A stretch of DNA of 64,000 nt from Limnospira platensis (GCF_046480435.1 NZ_PKGC01000020.1); one strand, 5' to 3'; positions 54,633 to 63,983 are shown, counted from the stretch's first letter. Numbers and translations are program-made. The notes: generated by a model not told the origin, from the sequence alone.

Positions 54633-55766
54633 TTAAGCATTCAGCTTAATGACACGACTGTAATCATTTCTGACCCGGTTTTCGTAAGCATTGCGTTTTT
54701 CGGCATCTTCATCACCATAGAAGAAAGAAAGCAAGGCAAAACGTCGCCCTGATGTCACATCAGTAGCCTCGTGCATGGTCGAACAGGAAAAGATGACAGC
54801 ATCCCCTGTGGCAGGTTTATACAAATGGGGTGCGTGTTCAGGAAATCTTAAACAACCACCTTCGTATTCTTCAGCATTAAGGTTAATAGTCATGGCAAAT
54901 CGCCGATGCAATGTTCCCCCAGTGGTGTTGTCTCGATGGGGTCGGAAAAAGCCCCCTGATTCACTATCATAGCAGCCTATTTTGTAGCATTCACGGCGAG
55001 TTAGCTGGAATTGAAAGGCTTGCAGAATTTCGGGAAATACCCGGCGCTGCATAATAGAATCGATGTAATTTTTAACGGGTCCGTCCTGTATAAAGTGATC
55101 GCGCCGTCGCTTGAAACTGGGGTCAACATAGCCGACGGTTTTTTCTCCTTCTCTTTTCATGAACCCTGATTCATCATTACCTTGAGTTTCCCAAATATGG
55201 ATGAGTTCCCGACAGAAACGTAAATCCAAAACTTTAGGGATTAGCAACACAGGAGCCTGCATTTTGATGAGGCGAGGAGGTTCTTGGGCGACTAAATCTT
55301 GAATTTCTCCTAGGAATTTTTGGGTAAATTCTTCGAGGGGATGTAATGGGTAAATTTTGAGAATGCGAAGATTGCGATCGAGCAGGAAAGCGACACGGTT
55401 ATAAACGATGGTGTTGCTATTTTTGCCGTCGCAAATATAGGCTCCGTATTTGGTGCTAACTTCTCCTTTGAAATCGGAGAGTAAGGAATAATTAAGGTGA
55501 TGATTTTCGGCGAAGGTTTTGCGAGTTGAGGGGGGGTTGAGACTGATGCTAAAAATCTGAAGATCAAAGCGATCGCACAGGGACATAATATCTTGCAATC
55601 GACAAGCGATTTTTTCGCATTCTGAGATTTGATCCCCTGCATAAAATACTAACAGAATTGGTTTCCCAGCATGGGAACGGAGGACAATATTTTTGCCGTT
55701 GGAGTCCGGTAAACTGAACCAGGGAGCCGGATCGCCTACGGTGAGAATAGAAGCAGAATGAACCAT
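54633..55766 (-). CDS. Redoxin-2OG-Fe(II) oxygenase fusion
   Basis: 377 residues. The first about 155 are a BCP/AhpC-type peroxiredoxin fold with FYAGDQISECEKIAC (Cys50 at the peroxidatic site, Cys55). The C-terminal part is a prolyl-4-hydroxylase-like oxygenase with FFRPHRDN (His277, Asp279), distal His332 in STMHEAT and the 2-oxoglutarate Arg342 ten residues on. All iron and cosubstrate residues are present. A hydroxylase with an attached thiol-redox domain is the simplest reading; the substrate is unknown. The gene lies 55 bp upstream of the NERD gene on the same strand. Confidence 0.88.
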   Translation of the reverse strand: MVHSASILTVGDPAPWFSLPDSNGKNIVLRSHAGKPILLVFYAGDQISECEKIACRLQDIMSLCDRFDLQIFSISLNPPSTRKTFAENHHLNYSLLSDFKGEVSTKYGAYICDGKNSNTIVYNRVAFLLDRNLRILKIYPLHPLEEFTQKFLGEIQDLVAQEPPRLIKMQAPVLLIPKVLDLRFCRELIHIWETQGNDESGFMKREGEKTVGYVDPSFKRRRDHFIQDGPVKNYIDSIMQRRVFPEILQAFQFQLTRRECYKIGCYDSESGGFFRPHRDNTTGGTLHRRFAMTINLNAEEYEGGCLRFPEHAPHLYKPATGDAVIFSCSTMHEATDVTSGRRFALLSFFYGDEDAEKRNAYENRVRNDYSRVIKLNA

Positions 55767-55877
55767 GACATCAAAAGAATAAACTCCTAGATATTTTTGA
55801 CCTCAATCAAAGAGGTGATCACAAAATCGACTCAACTGGTGACGTAAATATTAGGGCATTGGTTCCCGAAAATGTAT

Positions 55878-58415
55878 TTACCAATGGGGATGAGATGTAA
55901 AGAATTGTGTAGCATGGTCAGCCGATATAGGTCTTTGGAAATAGTAGCCTTGAGCATATTCACAACCGAGCGATCGCAATTGTTCCAATTGTTCAGGGGT
56001 TTCTACTCCTTCGGCGATCGCATCTAAATTTAAAGCCTATGCTAACATCAAAATAGTTCTGACAATTGCCAAATTTTCCACCTCTGTGGCTTCCCCAATA
56101 TGAGCAATAAATGAGCGGTCAATTTTCAGGACATCCACGGGAAAACGAGGTAAATAACCCAGGGATGAAAACCCGGTGCCAAAATCATCAATACTTAACT
56201 TGATTTGCAAATTCTTTAACTGATGAAGGAGGCGAATAGTAGCTTCCACATCATCCATAATCACGCTTTCGGTAATCTCCAATCGTAAGCCACTGGGGTC
56301 AATGCCCGAATCTTGAATAATTCCCTGAATTTCAGTAACTAAATCAGGGTGAATAAACTGTCTGCCCGATAAATTCACGCCCACAATAATCTGACAATCA
56401 GATTTTAAAGACTGCTGCCAAATTGCCAATTGATGACAAGCCTCTTGCATAGCCCAGCGACCAATAGGAATAATTAATCCGGTTTCTTTAGCGACTTTTA
56501 AAAACCGTTCTGGTGTCACCAAGCCTTGACGAGGATGCTGCCAACGTACTAAGGCTTCAAAACCGACGATTTCCCGAGTTGTTAAGGAAATGACAGGTTG
56601 ATAATACATGACAAATTCCCCACGGGTTACGGCTAAACGCAGGTCAGTTTCTAATTGCAGGCGATCCAAGCCACCCACCTGCATAGTGCGTTCAAATACT
56701 TGATATCGAATATTTTTGAGAGACTTCGCCCTCAGCATGGCGGTGTTACCATTACGGAGTAAATCTTCGGCGCGAGTTTCGGCTGTATCGGCTAAAGCAA
56801 TGCCAATACTCACGGTTTTAAATACCTCATGACCATTGAGAATAAAGGGATAAGTTAAGTCTTTTTGGATGCGTTCAGCCACGATGGTCGCATTATTTAC
56901 TGATTGTAAATTCCTCAGCAAAATGGCAAATTCATCAGCGCCCAAACGTGCTATAGTATCCCCTAATCGGACAGAATTTTTTAGTCTTTCTACTAATTGG
57001 AGGAGCAGTTGATCACCGGCTAAGTCTCCTAAGCTGTCATTAATTAGGCGGAAATTATCAACATTAATAAATAATACGCCACAGATAGATTTATTCCGTT
57101 GAGATTTGGCGATCGCTTGTTGAGTGCGATCGAGAAATAGGGAACGATTAGGCAATCCAGTTAAGGAATCATGAAGGAAGTTATGAATTTGTTTATAAGC
57201 AATTACCCCAGTGGCGGCTAAAGTCAGGGCTAAAACCGGAGAAGCTAGGGGAATCCAAGCATTAAACAAAAACAGGACGTAGGTAGTGCCAAAAATTGTG
57301 AATATCCCTAGGAAAAAGTACAATCCTTGCATTCCTGGATGGTGGATACGCCAAGCCAGGAAACCGCCACAAATTCCCCAAAGACTCAACCAGATAATTT
57401 CTACCCACTGAGGCACAAACCAGAATAAATTAGAGGTCTGAGAATTACCGGAATCTACCCCTAAAATCTGACTAACTATATTGGCATGAATAAAAACACC
57501 TGGCATTTTCGGTGCTGTGGATTCACTGACACTATAGGGGGTAAAAAATTCGTCTTTAATACTGGGTGCAGTGGCTCCGATTAAGACAATATTATCATTA
57601 ATTAAATCCGGGGAAACTGTACCGGCTAAGACTTGGCTCAAGGTGACGACGGGGGCGGGTTGAACTGCCCGATAGTTGAGCAGGATTTGATAACCGCGAT
57701 CGTCAATATTGGAGTAGCCCCCATTATGAGACCTTAAAGGCACAAATACCCGATTATTTAACTCCATATATTCGGGCTTTTTGTGATAATTTTTGGGTTC
57801 GATATCCTCAAATTTGAGATAATGTAATGCCAATCGTAAACCGAGGGAAAAAAAGGTATTTCCCTGGGATTCAGCAAATAACAGTTGGCGGCGCACTACC
57901 CCGTCTGGGTCGAGAATTAGGTCATTAAAGCCAATTTGCTTGGGTGGTAGTTGAGGAGGGGGGGGAATACTGGGATTGTCGGGGTTGCCAATTTTGGTAA
58001 TGCCAAATATATTAGGAGCCTGGAACTGTTGACCTAGTTCGGCGCTACCTGGTGGGTGAGGTAGATCCCGATATATATCTAAACCGATCGCCCTCGGTTG
58101 ATGCTGTTGTAGGTTAGCTAAAACTTGGGCTAATACGGCATCGGACATAGGCCATTGTTCTTGGGCGGCAATATCTGATTCGGTAATGGCTACAATCAAA
58201 ATGCGGTCATCAGGTTCCGATTCGGGTCGGAGGCGAACTAACCCGTCAAACAACCTCAATTCTACTGGTTGCAAATCTCCCCTGAGTTTAATCCCAGTTA
58301 GTAATAAGGTGCTGGTGAGGCTAATAATCAACCACAATGGGGGAGTAATTCGTAAGACCAGCAATCGCCATTGAGATAGCCGTGACCATTGGGAAGCAGA
58401 GTTGTGACGCAGCAT
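55878..58415 (-). pseudogene. CHASE2-GGDEF-EAL protein, interrupted by an in-frame TAG
   Basis: From the start at 58415 the frame runs 792 codons and meets TAG at 56037-56039. The same frame continues with ALNLDAIAEGVET and EYAQGYYFQRP to a normal TAA at 55878, for 845 residues. Order: membrane segment about 20-42, CHASE2 sensor about 45-320, three membrane segments about 325-410, diguanylate cyclase-like domain with LGADEF (492-496, Ala in the second position of GGDEF), and an EAL phosphodiesterase domain (EAL at 620-622, DDFGTGFSSLGYL). The stop removes the last 53 residues, including the conserved AEGVET strand. CAG to TAG would explain it. The rest is intact, so loss is recent or the base is an error. 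Confidence 0.88.
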
Positions 58416-58546
58416 TAATCAGCAGAAATGGACTACCCCATTCTATCATACCCAATTTAGATGGGGCAGTTCTCTAGCTTCTATAGACAGAAAGTGGTTG
58501 GATAGTCTAATAATAGTCTAATCAAGGATGTTTCTGGTTTAAAGTC

Positions 58547-59374
58547 ATGGTAGGTCAATTTCCAATTCCAGTGGTGGTCAATGGTGCTGGCGGTAAAATG
58601 GGTCGCGAGGTGGTCAAAGCGGTGGCTGCTGCACAGGATATGACCCTGTTGGGGGCGATTGATAGAAATCCGGCTTATCTGAATGAAGATGCTGGAACCT
58701 TGGCGGGGATGGAACCTTTAGAGATTCCCATTACAAACGATCGCGAAGGAATGCTGGCTATGGCGGCCCAGGAAAAGCAGCCAGCGGTGATGGTGGACTT
58801 TACCCACCCAGAGTCAGTATATGACAATATTCGGGCGGCGATCGCCTATGGTGTCCGTCCGGTGGTGGGGACTACTGGGTTAAGTGAAGCCCAAATTCAG
58901 GATTTGGCCGAATTTGCTGATAAAGCCAGCATGGGATGTTTATTGATTCCTAATTTTTGCATTGGCATTGTACTTTTACAACAGGCGGCGATCGCTGCTT
59001 CTCAATATTTTGACCATGTAGAGATTATTGAGTTACACCATAATCAAAAGGCTGATGCACCTAGCGGCACGGCGGTTAAAACTGCCCAAATGTTGGCAGA
59101 GTTTGGGAAAACCTATAACCAAAGCCAAGTTAAAGAAACCGAACAACTACCCGGCGCTAGAGGTGCGATCGCTGATGAACAAATCCGCATTCATAGTGTA
59201 CGTTTACCTGGTTTAATTGCTCACCAAGAGGTAATTTTTGGGGCGGCTGGTCAAATTTATACCCTCCGCCACGATACCACCGATCGCGGTTGCTATATGC
59301 CCGGTGTCTTGCTGGCAATTCGTCAAGTCTTATCCCTGAAAAGTTTGGTGTATGGATTAGAGAAAATTCTCTAA
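58547..59374 (+). CDS. dapB: 4-hydroxy-tetrahydrodipicolinate reductase
   Basis: 275 residues. The NAD(P)H-dependent reductase of the lysine and peptidoglycan precursor pathway. VNGAGGKMGREVVKAV is the dinucleotide loop, GTTGLSEAQ the hinge, and ELHHNQKADAPSGTAVKTA holds the catalytic His and Lys. Full length and cytosolic. It is divergent from the CHASE2 gene. A direct repeat of ATAGTCTAAT lies about 30-50 bp before the start. Confidence 0.97.
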   Translation: MVGQFPIPVVVNGAGGKMGREVVKAVAAAQDMTLLGAIDRNPAYLNEDAGTLAGMEPLEIPITNDREGMLAMAAQEKQPAVMVDFTHPESVYDNIRAAIAYGVRPVVGTTGLSEAQIQDLAEFADKASMGCLLIPNFCIGIVLLQQAAIAASQYFDHVEIIELHHNQKADAPSGTAVKTAQMLAEFGKTYNQSQVKETEQLPGARGAIADEQIRIHSVRLPGLIAHQEVIFGAAGQIYTLRHDTTDRGCYMPGVLLAIRQVLSLKSLVYGLEKIL

Positions 59375-59463
59375 TCGTGGATAATGGATAATGGATGATT
59401 AATGACTACCCGCCCCTGGATTGTGTCTCAGATTAGGCATTGCTCATATTAGGCGTTGATTCT
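59375..59463. repeat. Short dispersed repeat GGATAATGGATAATGGAT
   Basis: The sequence after dapB carries two copies of GGATAATGG in tandem followed by ATTAATGA. The reverse complement of the same motif occurs near 63843-63862. It may be a small dispersed element of this genome. Confidence 0.4.
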
Positions 59464-60171
59464 ATGCTAATTCCACTCACCCGTCAAACTTTCCATGAAC
59501 TCGTCCCGGCTGTGGCTACTAGCGAACAGTATCAACACTGTTGGGGGAAACCATCGCAATTTATCAGAAGATTGTTAGTGTCCGCTGTGGGGACGTTAAT
59601 TCTCGCCTTAGTGGAGTTATCAGTACAATTTGAAGGCCGGCAAATTTTGTTAATTCCTTTGGTGATGTTTGCTTTATATTGGCTGTGGGGTCCCATTTGG
59701 GACGCTAGTATACGAAATCGCCAGTTTCGCAAATATCCCTATTGTGGATTTTGGCAGGGTAAAGTTTTGGATTATTATATTTCCGAAGCGGTAACTAATG
59801 AGCAGGAATCTGTTAACTCTAAGGGTGATTTAATTATCATTGAAAACTTAGAGCGGCGGATTAATGTAGAAGTGGGGGATAAGACCGGGTTTGTGGTGAA
59901 AATTGAAGCCCCCCTTAACCGCAACCATAAACGACTTAGTCGGGGTCAGGTGGCGGTGATGTTGGTAACTTCCTATCTGGATGACCTCAGCAGCATTAAT
60001 GAGGTATCTGATGTGTATATTCCTAGTCAAAATATTTGGGTGGGGTCATATCCCTATTTACGGCGGGATATGTTTATGGAAATTACCCGGGAGATGCGAT
60101 CGCGTTATGGCCGTCCCCAATCGCGATCGCCTCGTCGGACTCCCTCTCCCCGTCAGCAAGCCTATGATTAA
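59464..60171 (+). CDS. Conserved cyanobacterial membrane protein of unknown function
   Basis: 235 residues from the ATG at 59464. A TTG at 59440 is open but adds nothing typical. Two hydrophobic segments at about 38-55 and 62-80, then a soluble domain and a basic Arg/Ser/Pro-rich tail. No enzyme motif is recognised. Relatives are sometimes labelled phosphate transporter permease in databases without support here. Its stop overlaps the convergent cobH stop by 4 bp. Confidence 0.72.
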   Translation: MLIPLTRQTFHELVPAVATSEQYQHCWGKPSQFIRRLLVSAVGTLILALVELSVQFEGRQILLIPLVMFALYWLWGPIWDASIRNRQFRKYPYCGFWQGKVLDYYISEAVTNEQESVNSKGDLIIIENLERRINVEVGDKTGFVVKIEAPLNRNHKRLSRGQVAVMLVTSYLDDLSSINEVSDVYIPSQNIWVGSYPYLRRDMFMEITREMRSRYGRPQSRSPRRTPSPRQQAYD

Positions 60172-60797
60172 CCGCCTCCTGACTCATTTCTGCCGTAGGC
60201 TTGCCAAGCTAGGTCTACCAAGCCATTAACTATGGCTACAGCGACCACTGAACTACCCTTGCGGCCGTCTATACGGATATGAGATACCATAGAATCATTT
60301 AAGCGCGATTTGGCTACATCCGCCCCCACAAACCCCGATGGCGTAGCAATGACTAAGGCGGGTTTAATTTCCTCAGCCTCAATTAAATCTACTAACCCTG
60401 ATAGGGCCGTTTGTTCCTGACCCACGACAAAAATTCCCTCTGGATAACGTTTGGCTAGGGTTTGAATACCCCAAGCTGTGCGACTTTTTTCCCGTTGGGG
60501 TCGAGTCACCGTGTCCAGGGAACAGTACACTGGATTAGCAAAGGTTGACAAAATTTGGGGAGTGATACCCACCTGCACCATGGGTACATCTACTATAATT
60601 GTAGTACGGGCAGCTAGAGCCGCTGCTCCGGCTTGCAGGGCTTGGTCTGAAAAGCGCACAAGGCTTTTATATTCAAAATCGGCCGTGGTGTAAATCACCC
60701 GCCGGACAATTTCGTACTCTGCGGGAGAAAACACATGAGTACCGATTTCGCGATCGATGATACCCAAACTTTGGGCATCGGTGATATGCCATTCCAT
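60168..60797 (-). CDS. cobH: Precorrin-8X methylmutase
   Basis: 209 residues. CobH/CbiC moves a methyl group from C11 to C12 of precorrin-8X in cobalamin (pseudocobalamin) synthesis. IVDVPMVQVGI, LVIATPSGFVGADVAKS and SHIRIDGRKGSSVVAVAIVNGL fit the family. At the place of the catalytic His of the Pseudomonas denitrificans enzyme (VRMVHACG), this protein reads VRRVIYTTA, that is Tyr36. This may be a lineage form or an altered enzyme. No other cobalamin gene is in the window. Confidence 0.9.
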   Translation of the reverse strand: MEWHITDAQSLGIIDREIGTHVFSPAEYEIVRRVIYTTADFEYKSLVRFSDQALQAGAAALAARTTIIVDVPMVQVGITPQILSTFANPVYCSLDTVTRPQREKSRTAWGIQTLAKRYPEGIFVVGQEQTALSGLVDLIEAEEIKPALVIATPSGFVGADVAKSRLNDSMVSHIRIDGRKGSSVVAVAIVNGLVDLAWQAYGRNESGGG

Positions 60798-61011
60798 CCT
60801 GACTCGCCGCTGTTGGGTGTCCTATAATTGGTTCCGGTGTTAGCCAGAACCACAGTGGCGCTGGTTGCGCCTCTTTATTATCGGTTATGGGGGTATCTTA
60901 TCAAAGATTTGCGATTTAGGGCAGTTTTATCGATAACTTTATTAAGGACATGGCTGGCTCTGGTCAAGTATTGCAAAAATTCGCTTTCTGTCGGCTAGGG
61001 GGGAAATACTT

Positions 61012-61434
61012 ATGTTTAAGGTGGGTGAAGTATCTGATATTTTGGGAATTAATCCACAAACGATTTATTTTTATGAACGGAGAGGATTAATCCCTTCTCC
61101 TCAACGGAATGAGGCGGGTTATCGCCTATTTACTCAGGAGGATTTGCAGAGAATTGGCTTTATTATTAGGGCGAAGTCTTTGGGGTTAACTTTGCTGGAG
61201 ATTAAGGATATTTTAGAACTGAAAAATCAGCGATCGCTTACTTGTCAGGCTGTTTATGAACGTTTGAATTGTAAACTCACTCAAATTCGCGATAAAATTG
61301 ACCAATTACAGGCCTTACATGATGAATTATTGCCCCTAGTGCAGGAATGTCAGACTAATCTCGATCGCACTAATTCCCACCAACAATGTGTCATCCTAGA
61401 TAATTATAGCCACAAACACCCGCCTACCCCTTGA
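61012..61434 (+). CDS. MerR-family metal-sensing transcription regulator
   Basis: 140 residues. A winged-helix start (FKVGEVSDILGINPQTIYFYERRGL), a long dimer helix and Cys78, Cys87, Cys113, His123, Cys126. The 35-residue interval of Cys78 to Cys113 equals Cys82-Cys117 of MerR and Cys79-Cys114 of ZntR, and the loop to Cys126 suits a soft-metal site. It should twist an overlong promoter into activity when metal binds. The -35 box of the next promoter overlaps its stop codon, so it likely controls the genes that follow. Confidence 0.9.
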   Translation: MFKVGEVSDILGINPQTIYFYERRGLIPSPQRNEAGYRLFTQEDLQRIGFIIRAKSLGLTLLEIKDILELKNQRSLTCQAVYERLNCKLTQIRDKIDQLQALHDELLPLVQECQTNLDRTNSHQQCVILDNYSHKHPPTP

Positions 61435-61462
61435 CATTATACCTAAGTATAAGCTCTACAAT
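61431..61462 (+). promoter_or_regulatory. MerR-type promoter/operator
   Basis: A perfect TTGACA (61431-61436) and TACAAT (61457-61462) are spaced by 20 bp, the overlong spacing of MerR-controlled promoters. Within the spacer lies the perfect dyad TTATAC-4 nt-GTATAA (61437-61452). Transcription would begin about 30 bp before the next start. Confidence 0.88.
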
Positions 61463-61498
61463 AGTCGGCATCAGTTATAGTTCAGGAGAACTCAAATC

Positions 61499-61741
61499 AT
61501 GACTGCTGTCAAAATCGAAGTCCTAGGGACTGGCTGCAAAAAGTGTCAGCAACTAGAAGCCAACGCTAAAGAGGCGATCGCCTCCCTAAATATCGACGCG
61601 GAAGTTTTACACATTACCGAACCCATCAAAATAGCTGAACGAGGAGTTATGAAAACTCCCGCCTTGGTGATTAATGATGTGGTAGTCAGTCAGGGGAAAG
61701 TAGCCACCCCTGAACAGATCCAAACTCATCTCAAACCTTAA
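61499..61741 (+). CDS. Small thioredoxin-fold redox protein (TM0996/MTH895 type)
   Basis: 80 residues. A minimal thioredoxin fold with TGCKKCQQLE (Cys13, Cys16), TEPIKIAERGVMKTPALVIN with the cis-Pro region, and a C-terminal helix. Such proteins act as disulfide reductants or metal carriers. A GGAG ribosome binding site at about 61483 supports the start. It sits between a MerR operator and a permease gene, so it may pass reducing power or metal to that permease. Confidence 0.92.
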   Translation: MTAVKIEVLGTGCKKCQQLEANAKEAIASLNIDAEVLHITEPIKIAERGVMKTPALVINDVVVSQGKVATPEQIQTHLKP

Positions 61742-61888
61742 TTTAAGTCTATACCCTAGGAAACCTGGTGCGTTGGGATTATCCCATCTCATTATACCAT
61801 GTCTTGCCGAAAATTGCCCACAATTTTACCCTTTCCACCAGGTTTTTTTTATACATCTAAACTGCGGAAAATCGCCCGGAGTAAACAC

Positions 61889-63220
61889 ATGAGAATTTCC
61901 ACTTTTTGGCAGGAACAGTGGCAGCCTCTCGCCTTCATTATCGCTATATTTTTACTGTGCTTTTATCTCCCTGTAGAAGCCATACAACAGTCGGAAAGGC
62001 TACAAAATGCCTTCTGGGAGTCTCTTTATCTAGTCCGCTGGTACGCTCAAGAACACGTTTTGCTGTGTCTAATTCCGGCGTTTTTTATTGCGGGTGCGAT
62101 CGCCGTTTTCATTAGCCAAGACTCAGTAATGAAATATCTGGGAGTCAAGGCTAACCCTTGGCTGGCTTATAGTGTCGCCTCTGTATCCGGTACGATTTTA
62201 GCAGTTTGTTCCTGCACTGTACTCCCTTTATTTGCCGGAATTTACCGCATGGGGGCCGGTTTGGGTCCGGCGATGGCTTTTCTGTACTCAGGACCCGCCA
62301 TTAACGTTCTAGCCATTATTCTCACTGCTAGAGTTTTAGGATGGCAATTAGGTCTAGCCAGGGCAATTTGTGCCATTATTTTTAGCATTATTATCGGCTT
62401 ATCAATGCAGTGGTTTTTCCGCCATGAAGAAATCGAAAAAGTCAAAGCCGCTTCCCTGTTGTCTGAACCCGAAGAGACTCGCCCCTTATGGCAAAATGCC
62501 GTATTTTTTGCCGTCCTGGTCGGTATCCTAGTTTTTGCTAATTGGAGTCCGCCAGATGTTAATACTGGTTTGTGGTATCTTATCTATTCCTTAAAATGGT
62601 GGATAACTGGCTTGTTTGGTATCGCCTTGGCTGCCATTTTAGTCGCTTGGTTAAATCTCAACCTGGGAAAAGTTTTGTTAATTGGTGCTGTCACTGTGGT
62701 ATTATCATTACAGTTCCATCAATACCCTTTGATTGCCTTTAGTTTTGCCGTGGTCGGTTTATCTTGGTTGACCAGTACCGATAAAAATGAGGCGGGAGAA
62801 TGGTTTGAGTCTTCCTGGGATTATGCTAAACAAATTTTACCCCTATTATTGCTAGGGGTATTAATTGCGGGCGCTTTATTAGGTCGTCCCGGTCAGGAAG
62901 CCTTAATTCCTTCTCAATGGGTCGCTACGGCGGTGGGTGGTAATTCCATTTGGGCGAATTTTTTTGCGGCGATCGCTGGTGCTTTTATGTATTTTGCTAC
63001 CTTAACAGAAGTGCCCATTTTACAGGGATTAATTGGTAATGGTATGGGAGACGGACCCGCCTTGGCTTTATTATTAGCAGGTCCGGCTTTATCCCTTCCT
63101 AATATGCTGGTTATTCGTAATATTATCGGCACCCAAAAAACTGTCGTCTTTGTGGCGCTGGTCGTCGCTATGGCTACCATTAGTGGTATCATCTATGGGG
63201 GGATTATGGCGATGTTTTAA
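61889..63220 (+). CDS. Permease of the UPF0718/ArsP-like family
   Basis: 443 residues from the ATG at 61889, preceded by CCGGAG. The frame is open from 61799, but that start has no binding site and gives 30 basic residues. About ten membrane helices in two halves, with LAVCSCTVLPLFAGIYRMG (Cys107, Cys109) and FLYSGPAINVLA in the first, and ATLTEVPILQGLIGNGMG with LAGPALSLPN in the second. This is the DUF318/UPF0718 group that includes ArsP. Metal or metalloid efflux is likely. The gene is probably cotranscribed with the thioredoxin-like protein. Confidence 0.87.
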   Translation: MRISTFWQEQWQPLAFIIAIFLLCFYLPVEAIQQSERLQNAFWESLYLVRWYAQEHVLLCLIPAFFIAGAIAVFISQDSVMKYLGVKANPWLAYSVASVSGTILAVCSCTVLPLFAGIYRMGAGLGPAMAFLYSGPAINVLAIILTARVLGWQLGLARAICAIIFSIIIGLSMQWFFRHEEIEKVKAASLLSEPEETRPLWQNAVFFAVLVGILVFANWSPPDVNTGLWYLIYSLKWWITGLFGIALAAILVAWLNLNLGKVLLIGAVTVVLSLQFHQYPLIAFSFAVVGLSWLTSTDKNEAGEWFESSWDYAKQILPLLLLGVLIAGALLGRPGQEALIPSQWVATAVGGNSIWANFFAAIAGAFMYFATLTEVPILQGLIGNGMGDGPALALLLAGPALSLPNMLVIRNIIGTQKTVVFVALVVAMATISGIIYGGIMAMF

Positions 63221-63852
63221 AACTTGATGCCTACCTGACGGGCTGCTACAATATATCTAAAGATATATTCGGCTAATTCTACATGATTTTCCGCTTCGGC
63301 GGCGGAATTAGCCCAGACTGTCACCCCATGATTACGAATTAACAAAGCCGGGACTTGCGGGGGTTCTTGGTGAAAGCGATCGCTTATTTCTTTAGCAATT
63401 TTGGGAACCTGTAAATGGTTTTTAAAAACCGGCATAAACACCTGGGGATTTTCCTCCCACACCCCCAAACCTTTTAACATCTCAATCGGAGGTAAAGGCA
63501 ATTGGTCTCCTTCCACAAAATTAGTCACCAATTTCGCCTCAACCGAATGGACATGATAGCAGGCTTTAGCATCAGGAAAACAGGAATAAATCGCCTGATG
63601 GATACTCGTTTCCGCTGAGGGTTTATTCTCAGGCTTAGGGGTTTCTAGCAATTCCCCCGTGAGAGAAACCCGCACAAAATCATCCGCCGCCAATTTCCCC
63701 TTTTGTTTACCACTAGCAGTAATCCAAAAACTGCCATCTTCCACCCTAGCCGACAAATTACCAGCCGTCCCAGCCATCCATCCTAGCTGATAAAATTGGC
63801 GAGATGCTTCAATTAAAGATTCACGGGGGTCTGTATTCATTACATTATCCAT
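63217..63852 (-). CDS. mtnB: Methylthioribulose-1-phosphate dehydratase
   Basis: 211 residues. A class II aldolase-fold enzyme of the methionine salvage pathway. GWMAGTAGNLSAR and WITASGKQKGKLAADDFV form the substrate site, HVHSVEAKLVT and RNHGVTVWA supply the zinc-binding His residues. The two ATGs at 63852 and 63840 leave the start uncertain by four residues. The stop overlaps the convergent permease stop by 4 bp. Confidence 0.94.
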   Translation of the reverse strand: MDNVMNTDPRESLIEASRQFYQLGWMAGTAGNLSARVEDGSFWITASGKQKGKLAADDFVRVSLTGELLETPKPENKPSAETSIHQAIYSCFPDAKACYHVHSVEAKLVTNFVEGDQLPLPPIEMLKGLGVWEENPQVFMPVFKNHLQVPKIAKEISDRFHQEPPQVPALLIRNHGVTVWANSAAEAENHVELAEYIFRYIVAARQVGIKF

Positions 63853-63876
63853 TATCCATTAATTACCGGGTGGGTG

Positions 63877-63983
63877 GGGACAGGTTTATTAATATGGTCG
63901 GTGAGAGGGACAGGTTTATTAATATGGTCGGTGAGAGGGACAGGTTTATTAATATGGTCGGTGAGAGGGACAGGTTTATTAAT
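63877..63983. repeat. 30-bp tandem repeat
   Basis: The unit GTGAGAGGGACAGGTTTATT followed by AATATGGTCG is repeated with a 30-bp period: two full copies at 63901-63930 and 63931-63960, with partial copies on both sides. The core ACAGGTTTATTAAT occurs four times. The array is not coding and reaches the end of the window, where it degrades into G-rich sequence. Confidence 0.92.

Noticed and set aside
60798..60950. GCCACTGT upstream of cobH, resembling a piece of the cobalamin riboswitch
   Set aside because: Read on the cobH strand, GAGCCAG comes before GCCACTG, the reverse of the order in the riboswitch, and no B12 box or pseudoknot could be found.
63877..63983. CRISPR array
   Set aside because: The 30-bp units are directly tandem with no variable spacers, and there is no cas gene nearby.
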